DNA of 64,000 nt from Pratylenchus scribneri. Lineage: Eukaryota; Nematoda; Chromadorea; Rhabditida; Pratylenchidae. Positions 48,314-61,373 of the stretch are shown here, one piece after another (position 1 is the first letter of the stretch; each line of letters opens with the position of its first letter). A program made the position numbers and the translations under genes. The DNA is taken from the NCBI GenBank assembly GCA_030063045.1, contig JAQSEB010000179.1, positions 310,001-374,000 on the forward strand, in the 5' to 3' direction. The notes beneath the pieces were generated by a model that was not told where the DNA came from, made no database searches, and saw only the letters and a list, made by a program, of their open reading frames with translations.

Positions 48314-49467
48314 CGAATGGAAAGGTATTTGGATGGAAGGGAATGTTGTGGCTATATCAAAAAATGGACAAATAAATAAAACATTTAAATATTTTAAGAA
48401 GCAAATTTGCCATCACGTTATGGCCAATTCCCTGCGTATCTATTGCTCCTTTTTCAATGTATTCAAATGAAACTAATTAAAAATGAAGTTTCCATTCTGC
48501 CTTTTGTAGTCGAAAAAACGTGTCAACATAAAATTGTTCTTTTGCGCCCATTTAGCAAAAATGGCAAATAAATAATTGGGAATGATGCGTGAGATGAGAG
48601 GCAAATTTGGTTTTGGTGAAAGGAAAAATTTTGTTTCGGAAAAGGGAGAATTTACAAATTTTTTGAATAATACATTTCAATGATGAATTTGAGTACGAAA
48701 AGAAAAAAAAAGATGGTTTTCTAGAAATTTGCGCGACCCCAGCCAAAAATACAAAATAGCCAAATACCCATCCTCCGAAGTCTTTATCATTAGACCTTAA
48801 ACTTAAGCCGTACATTTTATTCTGTTATCGTATATTTTGGGTGCAAATTTCCTTTTTGGCTTGAGGTGCAAAATTTGAATTAGCTCTAATATGAAACGTT
48901 GATATGTTAAAAAAGGAACTCATCATCAATTTAATTAGGGATGAATACAAAATTGAAATATGGTTGAGGGAACAAACATCGTCGTTTCCTAATTTTGGTT
49001 TGGAGATTGGAATATCCGAATTTGGAAGATGCCAATTAAGAATAAATTTGCATTTTGAATGCCAAAAATGGAATAAACCATTTTGGATTGAATTTTGATT
49101 GAATGCATATTTTGAAACCAACAATTTATTTATATTTCCTATTATTAGTCATTTCCTCTTTTTCTTATTTGAAAGGAGTAAATTCAAGAAATTGTAAAAA
49201 TGAGAATTTGAAGAATTATAAAATGAATAAAAAAAAAAGAAATTGTAATAATTGGTCTTTTTATAATAGGCAGGAAAAAATCTAATTTTTTAATAATTCC
49301 ATTGGTTAATTTTGAGGTTAATTTAATTATATTTCGGCAATTTTGTGTATATTTAATTTAATTAATAAATTTATTTTCGGCAAAACCAATATTTTTAGTG
49401 ATTAAATTAATAAAGCATATAAAATTCTGATAAAATATATAAAAATTATGTGATGGTTTTGGTTTAT
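48314..49467. other. Intergenic between the two receptor genes
   Basis: AT-rich sequence with short open frames in both directions (for example 48904-49098) that show no motif, no splice context and no counterpart upstream of receptor B. I see no gene here. Confidence 0.45.
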
Positions 49468-50670
49468 TTATTTTCGAAAATATCTTCGAATATCTTCTCT
49501 CACTTCTCTTCGCATATCTTTACTCAATAAAAGCATTAAAATTGGCTGCTGAACGTGGAAAATTGTGCCGAAAAATTGGCCCAAAATGGCCATATTTTTG
49601 ACCATTTGTTCATTCAATTGAAATATTCGGGTCAAATGGTCGAGGCCATTGGCCAATAAATAAGGAAGTTGGGAGAAAAAGCAGAGGAGAAAAAGGCGAG
49701 AACGTTCCAAAGCGAGATTGGCAAATTGGGCATGGAATTTGTTGTTATCCGGATTGAAGGGATGAAGAGGTTCAATTGAGCCTGAAAATGAATTGATGGA
49801 AAAAATGGATGAATGAATGAACCAGAATTGGCGGCAAAAAGGCGGTCAATGAATTTGTGGAATAATTTGATGAATGCGGCAATGTAAAGAAGAATTGGAA
49901 TGTAAATGCAAATCATATAAAATTGTTGAATTCCATCATAGAAAATGGAATCGGGTAACAAAGCAAGAAGATTCTAATAAAATGTGGAATTTGCCATAAA
50001 TGAGTTTTTACCTTTGGAATTGTAGATGTTGGCTCAAAATAGCCCAATTGGCTGAGACAATGAAAAGGACGACGGACGGGGTGCCAATTTGAATAAAATG
50101 AATAGAGAATGCCGGCAGACCAAGTGAATAATAAATAAAATTTATTATTCCTGAATAACATGGGAATAATATTTAAGGAAAAGAGGATAACTTTTGATTG
50201 AAAAGTCGTTCAAAAATTCGGCCACTGGCATCCAAAACGGCCATTGCCCGATTCAAAGCCAATTGGAAGTAAAGGGCATCAATGCAGAAATTGACCAATC
50301 GAAAGAGGTATGCATCCAGGGAGGCGGGAATATGAAGACGGCGACCCAAAATGATGAATTCAAAACAAAGCCAAATATATTGGAGAAGCCAAATTAAGTC
50401 GAGGAAATTCTGGAATTATTTTGGATTTTTGGGAATGGAAATTTGGGGGCGAACAATGTGAAGGAGGAGGAGGAATGCGGAACGATGTTTGGCCAAACGC
50501 AAATTGGCAGGCAAAATGCACAATTGGAGGAAAACACCAATGGAATAGATGGCAAGGAAGGTGAATGCCGAAGTTGAGGTGGCCATTGCACCGATTGCGG
50601 CATCAGAAGGCGAATCGCATTCCTTCATGGATTGCCAATAGGCATCCATCAAAATTGAGGAATTGGTCAT
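49468..50670 (-). CDS. 7TM serpentine receptor, tandem paralogue B
   Basis: Paralogue of 46993-48313 in the same orientation. The preferred start is MTNSSILMDAYWQSMKECDS (50670). Exons give TSTSAFTFLAIYSIGVFLQLCILPANLRLAKHR-type TM1, NFLDLIWLLQYIWLCFEF, NNKFYLLFTWSAGILYSFYSNW, NLLALLPDSIFYDGIQQFYMICIYIPILLYIAAF, then LERSRLFLLCFFSQLPYLLANG and GTIFHVQQPILMLLLSKDMRREV, ending RRYFRK. Shared blocks such as AKHRSAFLLLL, LVNFCIDALY and SKDMRR make the duplication unmistakable. All introns are GT-AG. The ligand is unknown. Confidence 0.82.
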
Positions 50671-53129
50671 TTTTTGGTGGATTATTTTCAATGAAAATGT
50701 GCCCCAAAAATGGATTGAATAATGGATGATGTGGTTGTGAATTGGTGGATATTTGGGTGAAGATGACCTCCTCCAAATGGCCAAAAGAGATGTTTGCTTT
50801 GAATTGGCCGCGGGAATGTGTATTGACTATTGGAATTGGAGTGAGTGGTTTGACTTAATTAAAAATGCAGAATGTTTACTCAAATTTGGGATTGGTTGGA
50901 TGATGCCAAAATGGATGAACATGAATTGGAACACATTTTAAAATTCACTTTTATTTCCTTCCAAATATTGGACACAATTTATGTCTGCACGAAAATAAGG
51001 CGAATTGGAATTTGAATTGAAGGATGGCGTGAAACATTTTTGGGAAATGATTTGAAAAATTTCACATTTTTATGACCCAACACCCAATGTCTCGGTTTTT
51101 GTAAAATATATTTTTGGTTGACAATTCTTAGAAATTCTTTTTCAACGAATTTTGAATCAAGACAGGAAGGAATATGTAAATTTAATGAATAAAAAGAATG
51201 GAATTAAATATTTAAATTAAAATTAATTAAATGTTGCCAATTAATTAAAACAAAATGCTATGAAATGTCTTTTAACAAGTCTTTCTTAGAGTCTATCATG
51301 TGCACATTTTGTTTGCATTGGAAATGAAAGATGATATTTTCCAATTAATTTGGATAGAATTCATCCATTTTAAGCAAAACATACAATTTCAAAATGAACA
51401 CAAAACACACTTTAAAAAAAGAAAACAAATTAATTTTTATATTTAATATCGTTTTTTGATATCATTTCATTTTATAATTGGTTTATTTTTAGAATCTGAA
51501 TATAAATATTCCAATTTGAAAATAAATTATGAATGAACAAATTCATTGTTGCGTTAAACTTTAATTTGACCAATTTTCTTATATATTCCATTTCATCTTT
51601 TTGACTAATTTTTATCAAAAATAAATAACGGAAGAAAAACACCAATTTATTAATTGACCCAATTGGTAAAAACAAATGTACATTAAATAACATCATTCTT
51701 TTATTTTCCTGTTGCGACATTTGCGGACGAACGGTCCGATGCCGATGGTTGTAAAGCTGCTGTGTCAATGTTTCTACCATTATATTAAGCAATGATATTA
51801 AAAGCATTGGCTAAATGTTGAATATTCAACGAATTATGGCCAAAAAGCCAGAAATACAATTTTTATTAAATCACCGGTTTTTTGGTTATAATAATTCGTT
51901 GAATATTCAACATTGGCCAATACTTTTGATACATTTTTGTAGCTAATCTCGTGCATAATAAAATGTTATAAACAATATCAAAGCAGAAAGCAGCTTTATC
52001 ACCATTGGCATCAGACCATTTCATCCGCAATTCATTTTATGCACAAATTGAGCATTCTTTATTTTTGCATCCATTGATCCAACAGGAATACTTGGAATTT
52101 GTTTATATGCTTCAATGCTTTCCCCTTCATTTTTGCCAGACAATGCTTCAACCAATTTAATTCATTCCTTTGAATTAATTTATATTTTTGATAAAATTTG
52201 CAAATTTGATGGCAAAAGATATCGTTAATTAATAATTATACTCTTTTAATACTTTTTGGAGGAAAATTAAAAGCCTAATTCTTTAAAATATTTTTATTTG
52301 AAAGCTTTGTCACTATACTTTGCTCAAAAATTTGCATAAACATAATTAAAGTTCTCTATTGCGGAAAGCAATGGAGCTATGGGTCCTCTTCATAAACGAA
52401 GATGAATTTGGGGAATAATTTTATGAAATAGGGAATTAAAAGAGAATATTATGTACAGTATTTGATTACTTCATTAATCCAAATAATTTAATTAAAAAAA
52501 TACGTTTAATATAAAAATGGTTCCAAGAATTTCAAAAATTTTTTAAATTTATATCTTGCCCTTTAATATTTGCATTCTCCCTACCCCCATTCCTTTAATG
52601 TATAATGTCTTTCCCATTCTTTATTTTTGTAAGATATTGTAGCATTTTAATTCCCAGCAGATTTCGCTCTCATTTTTTGTTTAATTCAAATGAATTTCTA
52701 ATTTTATGCAAAAATTAATTGATTTGAAAAGGAGGGAAAGGAATTAAATTTCATTTTACATTTAATCCAAATGCAAATATGCCAATGCCAACCCCGCAAA
52801 TGGCAAATCTATTTCCGGCTTTGATGAATTGAATAAATTTCAATTAATTATGCTACATCTTCCTCAAATTCCCCCTCGGCATTTGTACCCATGCATAATC
52901 AATTTTTCGGAGAATATGCCAAAATCGAATGAAAATGACGCAATTCCCCGTTCCTCTAAATATTTTGTTAACCACTCCCCCTTTCCCCCTTTCCCCTGGA
53001 CAATATTTTGTTGTAATTTAATGATGGGAGGAATAAAAATAAAATTAAATTTACCAATAAATTTTGGTCCCATTTCAATGTGTACCTTAACGACCACCCT
53101 ACTGATGTTAGACTGACTTAGTTAGACTG
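50671..53129. other. Gene-poor interval upstream of receptor B
   Basis: Apart from the hairpin element at 51705-52035, no gene, tRNA or RNA gene could be recognised. 52050-53129 is AT-rich with scattered short open frames lacking motifs. Confidence 0.45.
51705..52035. mobile_element. Mutator-like long-hairpin element, diverged copy 2
   Basis: Related to 39578-39943 in order and words: TTGCGGACGAA near the left end, a tract like TAAAGCTG, AATGTTGAATATTCAACGAATTATGGCC, then the inverted arm with TGTAGCTAAT and CTTTATCACCATTGGCATCAGACC, and TCATCCGC at the right end. The arms (about 150 bases) are imperfect inverted copies and more diverged than copy 1. The target duplication is not evident, suggesting an older insertion. 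Confidence 0.78.
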
Positions 53130-53137
53130 CTAATAAT

Positions 53138-53615
53138 TAGGGAACGGATAGTTATGCATTTAAAAATAGTGAAATATACGTATAAAATATGCACAAAAAT
53201 TACAAAATATGCACAAAAATATGCAAATAAAACTACTCTCTCCGCTATTCAGCCAAAAATTTTCAGCTGCCAAGATTGGCTATTTTTATCAATTGAAAAC
53301 CAAAAATGCAAATTTTTTTATCTTTTCAAGATTTTTTTGACAAATTTAATCCAATTTATTAAATCTCAGTTCTAAAATTTTCATTTTTATTGCATTTTTG
53401 ATTGAAAATTTCCCTAAAAATGACAAAATATGCATAATATGCGGAAAAAATGCAAAATATGCAAATATGCACAAAAAGTTGAAAATATGCAAAAATATGC
53501 AGTTTAAAAACCATTTTTTTACGTTCAAACATAGTTATAAACACTTTTTATATTCATATTACAGCGATACAAGTCCAGGAAAAAAATATGTATTTGCATA
53601 ACTATCCGTTCCCTA
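53138..53615. mobile_element. hAT-like MITE with perfect ends
   Basis: Perfect 21-bp terminal inverted repeats (left end TAGGGAACGGATAGTTATGC plus one base) at 53138-53158 and 53595-53615, flanked by an exact 8-bp target duplication CTAATAAT at 53130-53137 and 53616-53623. The interior is a mosaic of ATATGCAAAA/TTTTTGCAT words and carries no transposase. The size (478 bp) and simple-repeat interior recall the MITE at 10122-10603, although the ends differ. Perfect ends imply recent movement. Confidence 0.93.
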
Positions 53616-53975
53616 CTAATAATTATATTGATTCCCCTCTATGGCCAAGTTCGGAATAATAATAAAACCACCTCTTCCAATTCATGTCTAACTAAATGCT
53701 AATGCCAATGAATGAATGATAAATTATAATGTGGAATCCAATCCCCTCATTCATTAATTCCTGGAATTCCCCCACCCTTACAACCCTCTTCCATTTTGAA
53801 AAACAATTTGCCTCACGGACTTTTTTTGCCGTCATTGTGCTCTCACATTTCCTCCTCGCCTTCCCCAAATTCTCCTTTCGCAGACGAATTTTTTCCATTT
53901 TGGTTTGGTTTGGCTCACATTTCACTTCTTCCCAAAAATTGCATTTTAATTTGTTGCCAATTTTCAATTTAAGCA

Positions 53976-55265
53976 ATGAATTCCTCATCCACAATCGACA
54001 ATAATAATTCCACTCAACTTTGCCTTAAAGCCGAATCCGTTTTGAACACCTTGCCACTCACATTTGTTCGACTCCTCCAAATTTGTTTGTCCATTCCAAC
54101 ATTCATTTCCCTCGCCTATTTGATTCGAATTTATCGAAAGGAGCCAATCAATTTTCATCCAAATCTCAAAGTAATATTCCTCCTCAATTATAGCTGAATT
54201 AATTATTTCAATTTCAGCTTCTAATGACCAACATTGTTTTCTTCTATTTGCTTCATTCAGTTGCCATCTTTTTTGTTTGCATTCGATACGAGGTTTCCCG
54301 CTAAATTATTCCCGTTTATTTCATTATTAAATAGATAATTCAACTCATCTATGTGAGTCCATGCCAATTTTTAACGCCAATTTGGATGGTTTTTGTGACT
54401 CGAATCCCATCCTACGGTTATTTTTTCGCCCAACCCCTTTTCCATTTTTCCATTACGATGGAAAGGCTCCGGGCTACATTGTCCGCGAATCGCTATGAAA
54501 GGGAGGGAATTTGTTGTGGATTGGTCAGTGCATTGACTGTGGTCAGCAGTTCCTCCATCCAATCATCATTTCCCATCCATTATCAATTCCAGTGGTTTTT
54601 AACCATAATCTATTTGGTCTATGTTTGTGCCAAGGCATTGGAGGACCAGGACATTTTTGGCCAACCTTTAGTTCTCAGTACACTGACCACCAAATTCAAT
54701 TCCAATCAAATTCTCTACGCATATTTCCTTGCTCTATTTATCATTTTTATATCAATCATTGGTGATTATTCGATTACCATCAAAAACCGGAACATTCGTT
54801 CAAAGTGAGTTTAAAATATGAGATTATTTAATTTATTTTCCCCGTAAACAGTGCATTGGGAACAAATGAATACAATTTGAGTCGAAATTTCCAAATTCGG
54901 GAGAATATTGTCACAATGCGGCTTATTTTCCCAACCGATGTTATTTATGGGCTAATGTTCAGCATTTATATGATTGGGGTGGTCATTGTGCGAACATTGA
55001 AATCATCCGGCAAATTCACTGACATCCAATATAGTTTTTATTATGACCTTTTGAATAGTGTGAGTATTATGGGAAATGGGCCAATTATTAATATTTGAAT
55101 CATTTTTAGTTTCTTTTCTTCTACATCATTATCAGTGTGTTCATTTATATTTATTTTATTAAATTCATTATCAATTCGAGAAGAATGCATAAAATTAGGG
55201 TGGAGCCGTTGATTGAACAGGGTGGAATTTATTTTCAACAATTAAGCCTACAATGGTCCAGTTAA
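53976..55265 (+). CDS. Serpentine receptor, SRA/SRAB superfamily-like
   Basis: Candidate chemoreceptor of about 340 residues in five or six exons. It starts MNSSSTIDNNNSTQLC with N-glycosylation sites ahead of TM1 (FVRLLQICLSIPTFISLAYL). Landmarks are TM2 LLMTNIVFFYLLHSVAIFFV, TM3 ending in ITMERLRATLSANRYE (the E/DR-like motif), a TM5/6 linker with the family hallmark NLSRNFQIRENI, then LMFSIYMIGVVIVRTL and FLFFYIIISVFIYIYF, ending at 55265. The ER..AT...YE and LS..(F/Y)Q..ENI motifs are typical of the SRA/SRAB/SRE group. All segments are intact. Confidence 0.83.
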
Positions 55266-55369
55266 ATATATTTAAATTAATTTATATTTTTGTTGGCAAT
55301 AATTATATAAAATCGTGGATAAATATTTATTATTGATTAAAGCATTTTATTATTCAAATTAAATTAAAA

Positions 55370-57009
55370 TTAACAATTAAAAAGTTGTAAATAGCAAGGT
55401 TTAACAAATTGAACACCAATTAATTCTTTCAATGCCGAAAATGTCACAAAAATGCCGGTTAAAATGGCAAAAACTAAATAAAAATTAAAAAAAAAAGAAT
55501 ACATAAAATAGAATACTTACTGATTACAATGCTGTAAATTCCCATCCATAATTTGTCCATTTTTTTCAATTCAAAATTAGTTGATTTCCTCCGCCCTCCT
55601 TCAATTATTAGGACATAATGGAAAAGCCAAGGAAAAATGATGGAAGTCATTGAAATTGTTGAACCGGCAAAAAAATCCAACATTGGGCCAAAATTTGGGG
55701 CTGTTTCGGCAATAAAAAGAATGCTAAAAAGAACAGCAGAACGAATGACAATTCGACGCCAGCAAAATTCTAACAAAAATATTCAATGACAATTTCCATA
55801 TTGAATTCACCTTGAGGCACTTCAAAAAATTCCTCAGCTTCTTGGTTGATTGGATTGATAATTAAAATAATGCTCAAAAGTGAATTGGCCGTAGTCAACA
55901 CCAAAACGGATTGACTAATCCATCGAATTTGAATGGAATTCACAATTGTGCCCTCCAAATTTGGGCCATATGCCGGAATGGCCAAAATGATGACAATCAA
56001 ATTGAATGCGATTATTGCTTAAAGAATAGGGGAATATTTAATGGATGAGACACTTTTGACAACTTCCAAATCCAAGGGCAACCGATTTTCGAAAGTACTT
56101 TGGCTCCCTCATATCATGTTGAATTGTTGGAATGGCCGGATGGCCTCCGAATGCAAAAAGACTGAAAATGATGTGGGAATTTATCATAAAATGGGAATTA
56201 ATAGAAAACATAGTGCATAATCCGCTCAAAAAGTGATTAAAATTGAATTCCGGCAAAATGGAAATATTTTTGGCAATTGAATTATTTTGATTGGCCAAAT
56301 CAAAAATTGAGCCGGTACAAATTAATAAAACTAAATAAAATGAATAAATTTCTGAGAGAATTAATTAAATTAACATGTTGCGAATGTGCAAAAAATGCCA
56401 GCAAAAAGGACTGGCCAAAAATCATTTGGGGATTTGAGTAAAGTAATTGGCCAAATGATGGCAGTGAGGAAGAGGAGGAGAAGACAAATACTGACATCGA
56501 ATTGGGCAAAGGAAATAAGAAAATCGTGAACATTTTTGGCACAAAGAAGGAGAAAAACGGTGGCTGCTCCAAATTGGGTCAAATTCACGCAAATTGAGAC
56601 AAGGCATCTTTTTCGATGTGAATTGCGAATTAATTTTATTGAATTAAATTGAATACTTCATTTTTCGCCCAAATGCTCTATAGCCAATTTCGGCATACGG
56701 TTTTCGACAATGTTTATTGGCATATTTTTGAGGAAAACGAAACAACAGAATTTCCCATGATTGGCCAAGGAAATGGGCGGAAATGGTGGTTATTATGGCC
56801 ATAAACAAAAAAATTATAATGCCCGGATAAATTTCTGCCAAATTTGTTAGATATTGATTTGTGATTTTTTTTATTAAAATGAACTGACGGGCGCCAAAAA
56901 TGCCGGCAGGAAGGGCCAACATTCCAGCAATTGACATATCGGTGACCATGAAAAATGCAGCCAAAATCCAATTAAAGCCACTTTTTGTTGTGCCATCAAA
57001 TTCTTCCAT
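55370..57009 (-). CDS. Amino-acid/auxin permease (AAAP, Aa_trans) transporter
   Basis: Multipass amino-acid transporter. Start [22 protein letters not shown]1 shows the usual [12 protein letters not shown] turn. Exons follow for [50 protein letters not shown], the [15 protein letters not shown] helix, and the diagnostic [19 protein letters not shown] (about 56100). Later helices are [37 protein letters not shown] and [18 protein letters not shown], ending [13 protein letters not shown]. About 440 residues, a normal length. All traced introns are GT-AG. It is convergent with the receptor gene to its left (stops about 105 bases apart), so their 3' ends are close. Confidence 0.88.
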
Positions 57010-57969
57010 TTAAATTCGAATTAAATGAATTCAATTGAATGGAAAATTTGTAGGATTTAGAAAGTAAATTCTAACAAAAATTTTGACAGAAAGGATAATC
57101 TCATTGTAAAATTAAATAGCCTGGCCTTCTCCATTCGGCCTTTTATTGGCCATAAAATTGGGAGAGCAGGAAAAAATATTCTTTATTGAAAAATTGAATT
57201 GGAATTCCCATCCATTAACATAATCGAATTGGTAAATTTAATGATACTCCTAACATAATAACATGAAATAATTAATGAATTAAAGAAGAACAATTTGTTG
57301 ACTTATTGCTCCAATAAATTATTGAACATGATTTTGATTGATTGAGTGACTTATATTATAATTAAATTAGCGATAAAATGTGTAAATGATAAACAAAAAC
57401 ATTTTATTTATTTGAAAATTAAGGATTTGGAAATATTGAATGGAGTAATTTTGGTGGAAAAATTTTTTTGGTGGTTGATTAGAAATATTCTTTGTTTGAC
57501 TGACCACGCTTGGGGGGGGGGGGGGGATCCTTTTACGAATTACGATGCTAGTGCCTTATGGATAGGCCCGAGGCAGAATCCACCAAACAAGGGTCTCCTT
57601 CTGCTATTCTTCTTTGTAGGCCATAGGCCTTCATATATTTTGCCTTTTGTCTATATTTGGCGGCACTTTGCCGCTGTCCCTAGGTCATAAAACGTATATG
57701 AAGAATTGTAAATTATTCATTCGGAATTCAGAGGAAAGTAATTTATTTTCACATACTTCTTCAATTGCATTGTTGTTCATTTCCATTTCGGTATCTACTA
57801 GTAAAAAATATCGACATATAAATAATAAAATAATTGTTTAAATTTATTTTATTGCAAATGGAGAGAAATATAATAAAACATTTTAGTGCGTATTTACAAA
57901 AATAAAATCGATTGTTATGGGGTAAATATAAAATATTCTTCATCATCGGCTTGTTCCGAAATATGTTTT
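57010..57969. other. Intergenic with poly-G tract
   Basis: AT-rich except 57505-57690, where a run of about 15 G (57512-57526) is followed by higher-GC sequence containing AGGCCATAGGCC and GGCGGCACTTTGCCGC inverted words. This block looks like an inserted fragment, but I cannot define its ends. Confidence 0.5.
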
Positions 57970-59383
57970 CTATTCGTAGGATGTCAGTGCCATTGAATGT
58001 TCAGAATATGGTGGAGGGGCCAATGGAATAACTGCTGGAATATAAAATAAATAATCAAATATATCTGAACAAACCATTATCAGGAAATTGTGGATGGATG
58101 GATGAATTTGGATATTCGTGAATTGGAATTGTCCCAATCAATAATGGCACTTGATTGGATGCAGAACCGCACCAGAAGGATGTGGTCACAACTTTAATCT
58201 GAAATTTTGATGAATATAGTGAAAGATTATGGCAGTTCCCACCTCCAAAAAATAGTCGAGGCGAATCACAGGACAATTGTTGAAGCTGGAAATGCAGTCA
58301 GGGACAGCCAAATGGCCACGGAATGTTCCCTTGGACCGAGGGGCCAACATGAATTGTTCTTCAATTTCGGCAATTTCAATATTTTCTTCCCTTTTTTCAG
58401 CGTGTTTTGTACCTGTAAATATGAAGAATAACTATGGATTAGATTGGAGAAAACTCACTGTCAATGTCCCAATATACTTCGGTGTCCATAGAAAAATCAT
58501 AACGCAGAATTCCAAATCGTTGGGCCAAATAAAGTACATTTTGGTATAGTTTTGCCTTCACTTTTGTCACTTGCTTTGATGTTTGATTATCAATTTCAAT
58601 GGTAAATGGAATCACTTCGTCTGGCACAAATCCGCTTTTTGGCAATTGAATCTGAATTATAGATTTAAAATTGGAATTTGGAATGAAATAAATATTTGAC
58701 CTTGGCTTTTATTTTTCCATGTCTCCAACAGCAGCAGCCAATGTTTTTGTCAATATAATGATCAGCTGGACCCAATGCCCATTCAATTGTGTTCAAATCG
58801 AGAATGGAAGAAACCAGAAAAATTGATTCAATCTAAAAAAGAAATAAATTATGTTAATTATTTAATTTTAATGGTTGGTAACCTTTTTATCGAACCTCCA
58901 TGGTCGATCGATGGTGACGGAACAAGTGTAGCGAATATGCCCAATGATGCCTAAAAATAGAATTTATTGTTTATTAAAAACATTTTACCTTCAAAGCTTG
59001 CTGGACAATGCGGTGGTATTGTGAATTGGAATGGAAAAATGTGTTCAATCGGATGAATTTGCTGATCCGGCGGAGCCCAAAGTTGCATAGCTTGATTTAA
59101 ATAAATTGCCTCTGAGTCGTAATGTTTGGTGCTCGAACTGCTACCACTAAATTGATGAATAAATTAGATAATTCATTTTAAAAATTCCATTTCACCTGCC
59201 GCTGCTTTTGGTCCAATGCACTTTGGCTTTTCCACTGATATGCAAATCGATTGCTCTGGCCTTCATTGGTTCTAGCAAATGGAGAACAACTCTGGCATGG
59301 ACGTCTTGGCCGGGAAAAATTATTGGAATCCCTTCTGCTGATGTTAGGGTGCCGAAGATTTCAACTTGAAAAATATCAGACAT
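57970..59383 (-). CDS. Alpha-arrestin (arrestin domain-containing protein)
   Basis: Adaptor that links membrane proteins to ubiquitin ligases and endocytosis. It starts MSDIFQVEIFGTLTSAEG. The N-arrestin lobe shows FPGQDVHARVVLHL, IDLHISGKAKVHW, HIFPFQFTIPPHCPASFEG and GHIRYTCSVTIDRPWRFDK. The C-lobe shows NIGCCCWRHGKIKAKIQLPKSGFVPDE, FTIEIDNQTSKQV and IRLDYFLEIKVVT. The end IPLAPPPYSEHSMALTSYE contains a PPxY motif (APPPYS), the binding site for NEDD4-type WW domains. Seven or eight exons, all GT-AG. Length about 380 residues, normal for ARRDC/ARRD proteins. No partner gene in the window is implied. Confidence 0.9.
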
Positions 59384-61373
59384 TTTTGAGTTTAATTAAA
59401 TCAAATGCAAGCTGGAAATTGGAAAAAAAATTATTAAAAAATTGTAAAACTTATATCGAAAAGTTAGTAGTAGTATAGTAATAGCAGAAGAGAGGATGAG
59501 TGTTGAGTAAAATGTAAATTTACATTTGTATGAGGCTTCTTAATCGATATGGATGGACAAATAAATTAAAGAATGATGGTTTTTTAAGGATGAATAAATG
59601 TGGTGTTTGTGTTGGTGATTCATTTTCATTTCATATTGAACCTGGGGCTTGGGCGTAGCATGTAAAAATATTTTATTTAAGTTTTTTATGCTCTATTTTT
59701 GAACTCTGTGAGAATGAATGAGAATTGAGAATACGAATGCGATGCGAATGAAAGATGAAAGACGAAACGAAAATCGAAAACAAATCTGGGAATAAAATAC
59801 AAAATGCCAAAGATCAACATTTTAAATGTCTACAAAAAATCACACAACCGTACACCTACCTACAAGCTACAACCCGTTCAGGATATCCGCTTCTCTTCTC
59901 CTCATTTCAATAATTAATTTTGGATCTCGCCGCAGAAAAATAATTGAGATTTGAGATGAAAACGAAATGACTCAGGGAGAATAGTAAAATATACTCTTGA
60001 ATGACTTTCCTATACACTTTTGGAGTAAAATGTTGAAATTTCTATATTTAAGAATTCCGGGAATATCAAATTGTTTTATCTTTCCTCTATTATCAAAAAA
60101 CAATTTAATTTCGTCTATTAACAATAGATGTGTGTTTTTCCTGTGATTAAATTGATGCATTTTTTCTCGAAATTGTCAACAAATTGTATAATTAAATCAA
60201 TGTAGGTATGAGAATACAATTTGATTCATTGAATTGCATACAATTTCAGTATTTTTAGCCATTTTTCTGGGAATTATATTCATATTCAAACATTATATTA
60301 TACATACAATTTGCAATGAATTCAGTTCGTTTTCGTTTATTACCTATTATTTTTCACATAAGCAACAACAATATTTCTTTCTTTGTTTTTTTACTTCCTT
60401 TTCGACCCCTCCGGCCTCCGCCCCCTCCCTCCAAGTCCAAGGGTGACCAATTCACAATAACCTCCTTTCAAAACTTTAATATATTCAAAACTATTTTATT
60501 AAATTTTGATTGCGCATTAAGTTGTGTTGTGCACCTAATCAAATTTTGAATAATTTTTATTGAAAAAAGGACTAAAATTAATTTAATTTCAAAAAGGGAA
60601 TTCAATTAGGAAAATGCCTGAAATGTGGTCACAAATTTGCTCTAAATTGAATAATTTTGAACAAAAATTTAAAATCACATTTTTGATATAATATGGGAAT
60701 TGAAATTGATATTCGGCCGAAACAAACTATTTTTATTTAAGTATGCCCATTTGAATAGGAAATTATGCCTAAAATCACCTGCCAATGTGCCAATGCCATG
60801 GGAATTTATATTGTATTTGGGATTTATATGTCTTCTTTTATTATCCCATCAACCAACCCACACATAAAGCAAATCCATATTCCATACCGAAATATACTCA
60901 AAAGAATAAGTAAATTTTATTTGATATTCAATAAATTTTATTAGTTCCCACTGGAAAAAAATATGATTCTAAAAAAGCACGTTTTAGATATTTTCTATTT
61001 AGGCCTTAATCGACACAAATCTGGCCCAAATAAATTCTCATATCAATTTTTAACCAAAAATTTTATTTCATTTTCTGCAAAAATGTAGACGAATGTCGAA
61101 CCAAAATAAAATGGTCGAAGATTAAAACAAATTGGTTTTTTGTTGATCTAAAATTGAATTGAAATTTTCCTTTTTTTAAATTAATACAATTCTTAAAAAT
61201 ATATTTTAATCATTTGCAGCCATTACTACAATTTATTATTTTATTTTAAGTTCACAAACCAACGTGGATCTTTTTTTGTTCATTTTGCGTGTTTCTGTTG
61301 ATTAACCCAAATTCGTCCAATATTAATTTATTTAATGTTTCTTTTTTAATTTTCCCGCCTATTCCCCTCCAAA
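59384..61373. other. Intergenic, 2 kb, nothing recognised
   Basis: AT-rich with a short C-rich stretch near 60405-60445 (CTCCGGCCTCCGCCCCCTCC). No coding frame with splice support, no tRNA-like fold and no repeat shared with other parts of the window was found. Confidence 0.45.

Noticed and set aside
48904..49098. Plus-strand 64-codon frame between the receptors
   Set aside because: No motif, no splice support and no counterpart near receptor B.
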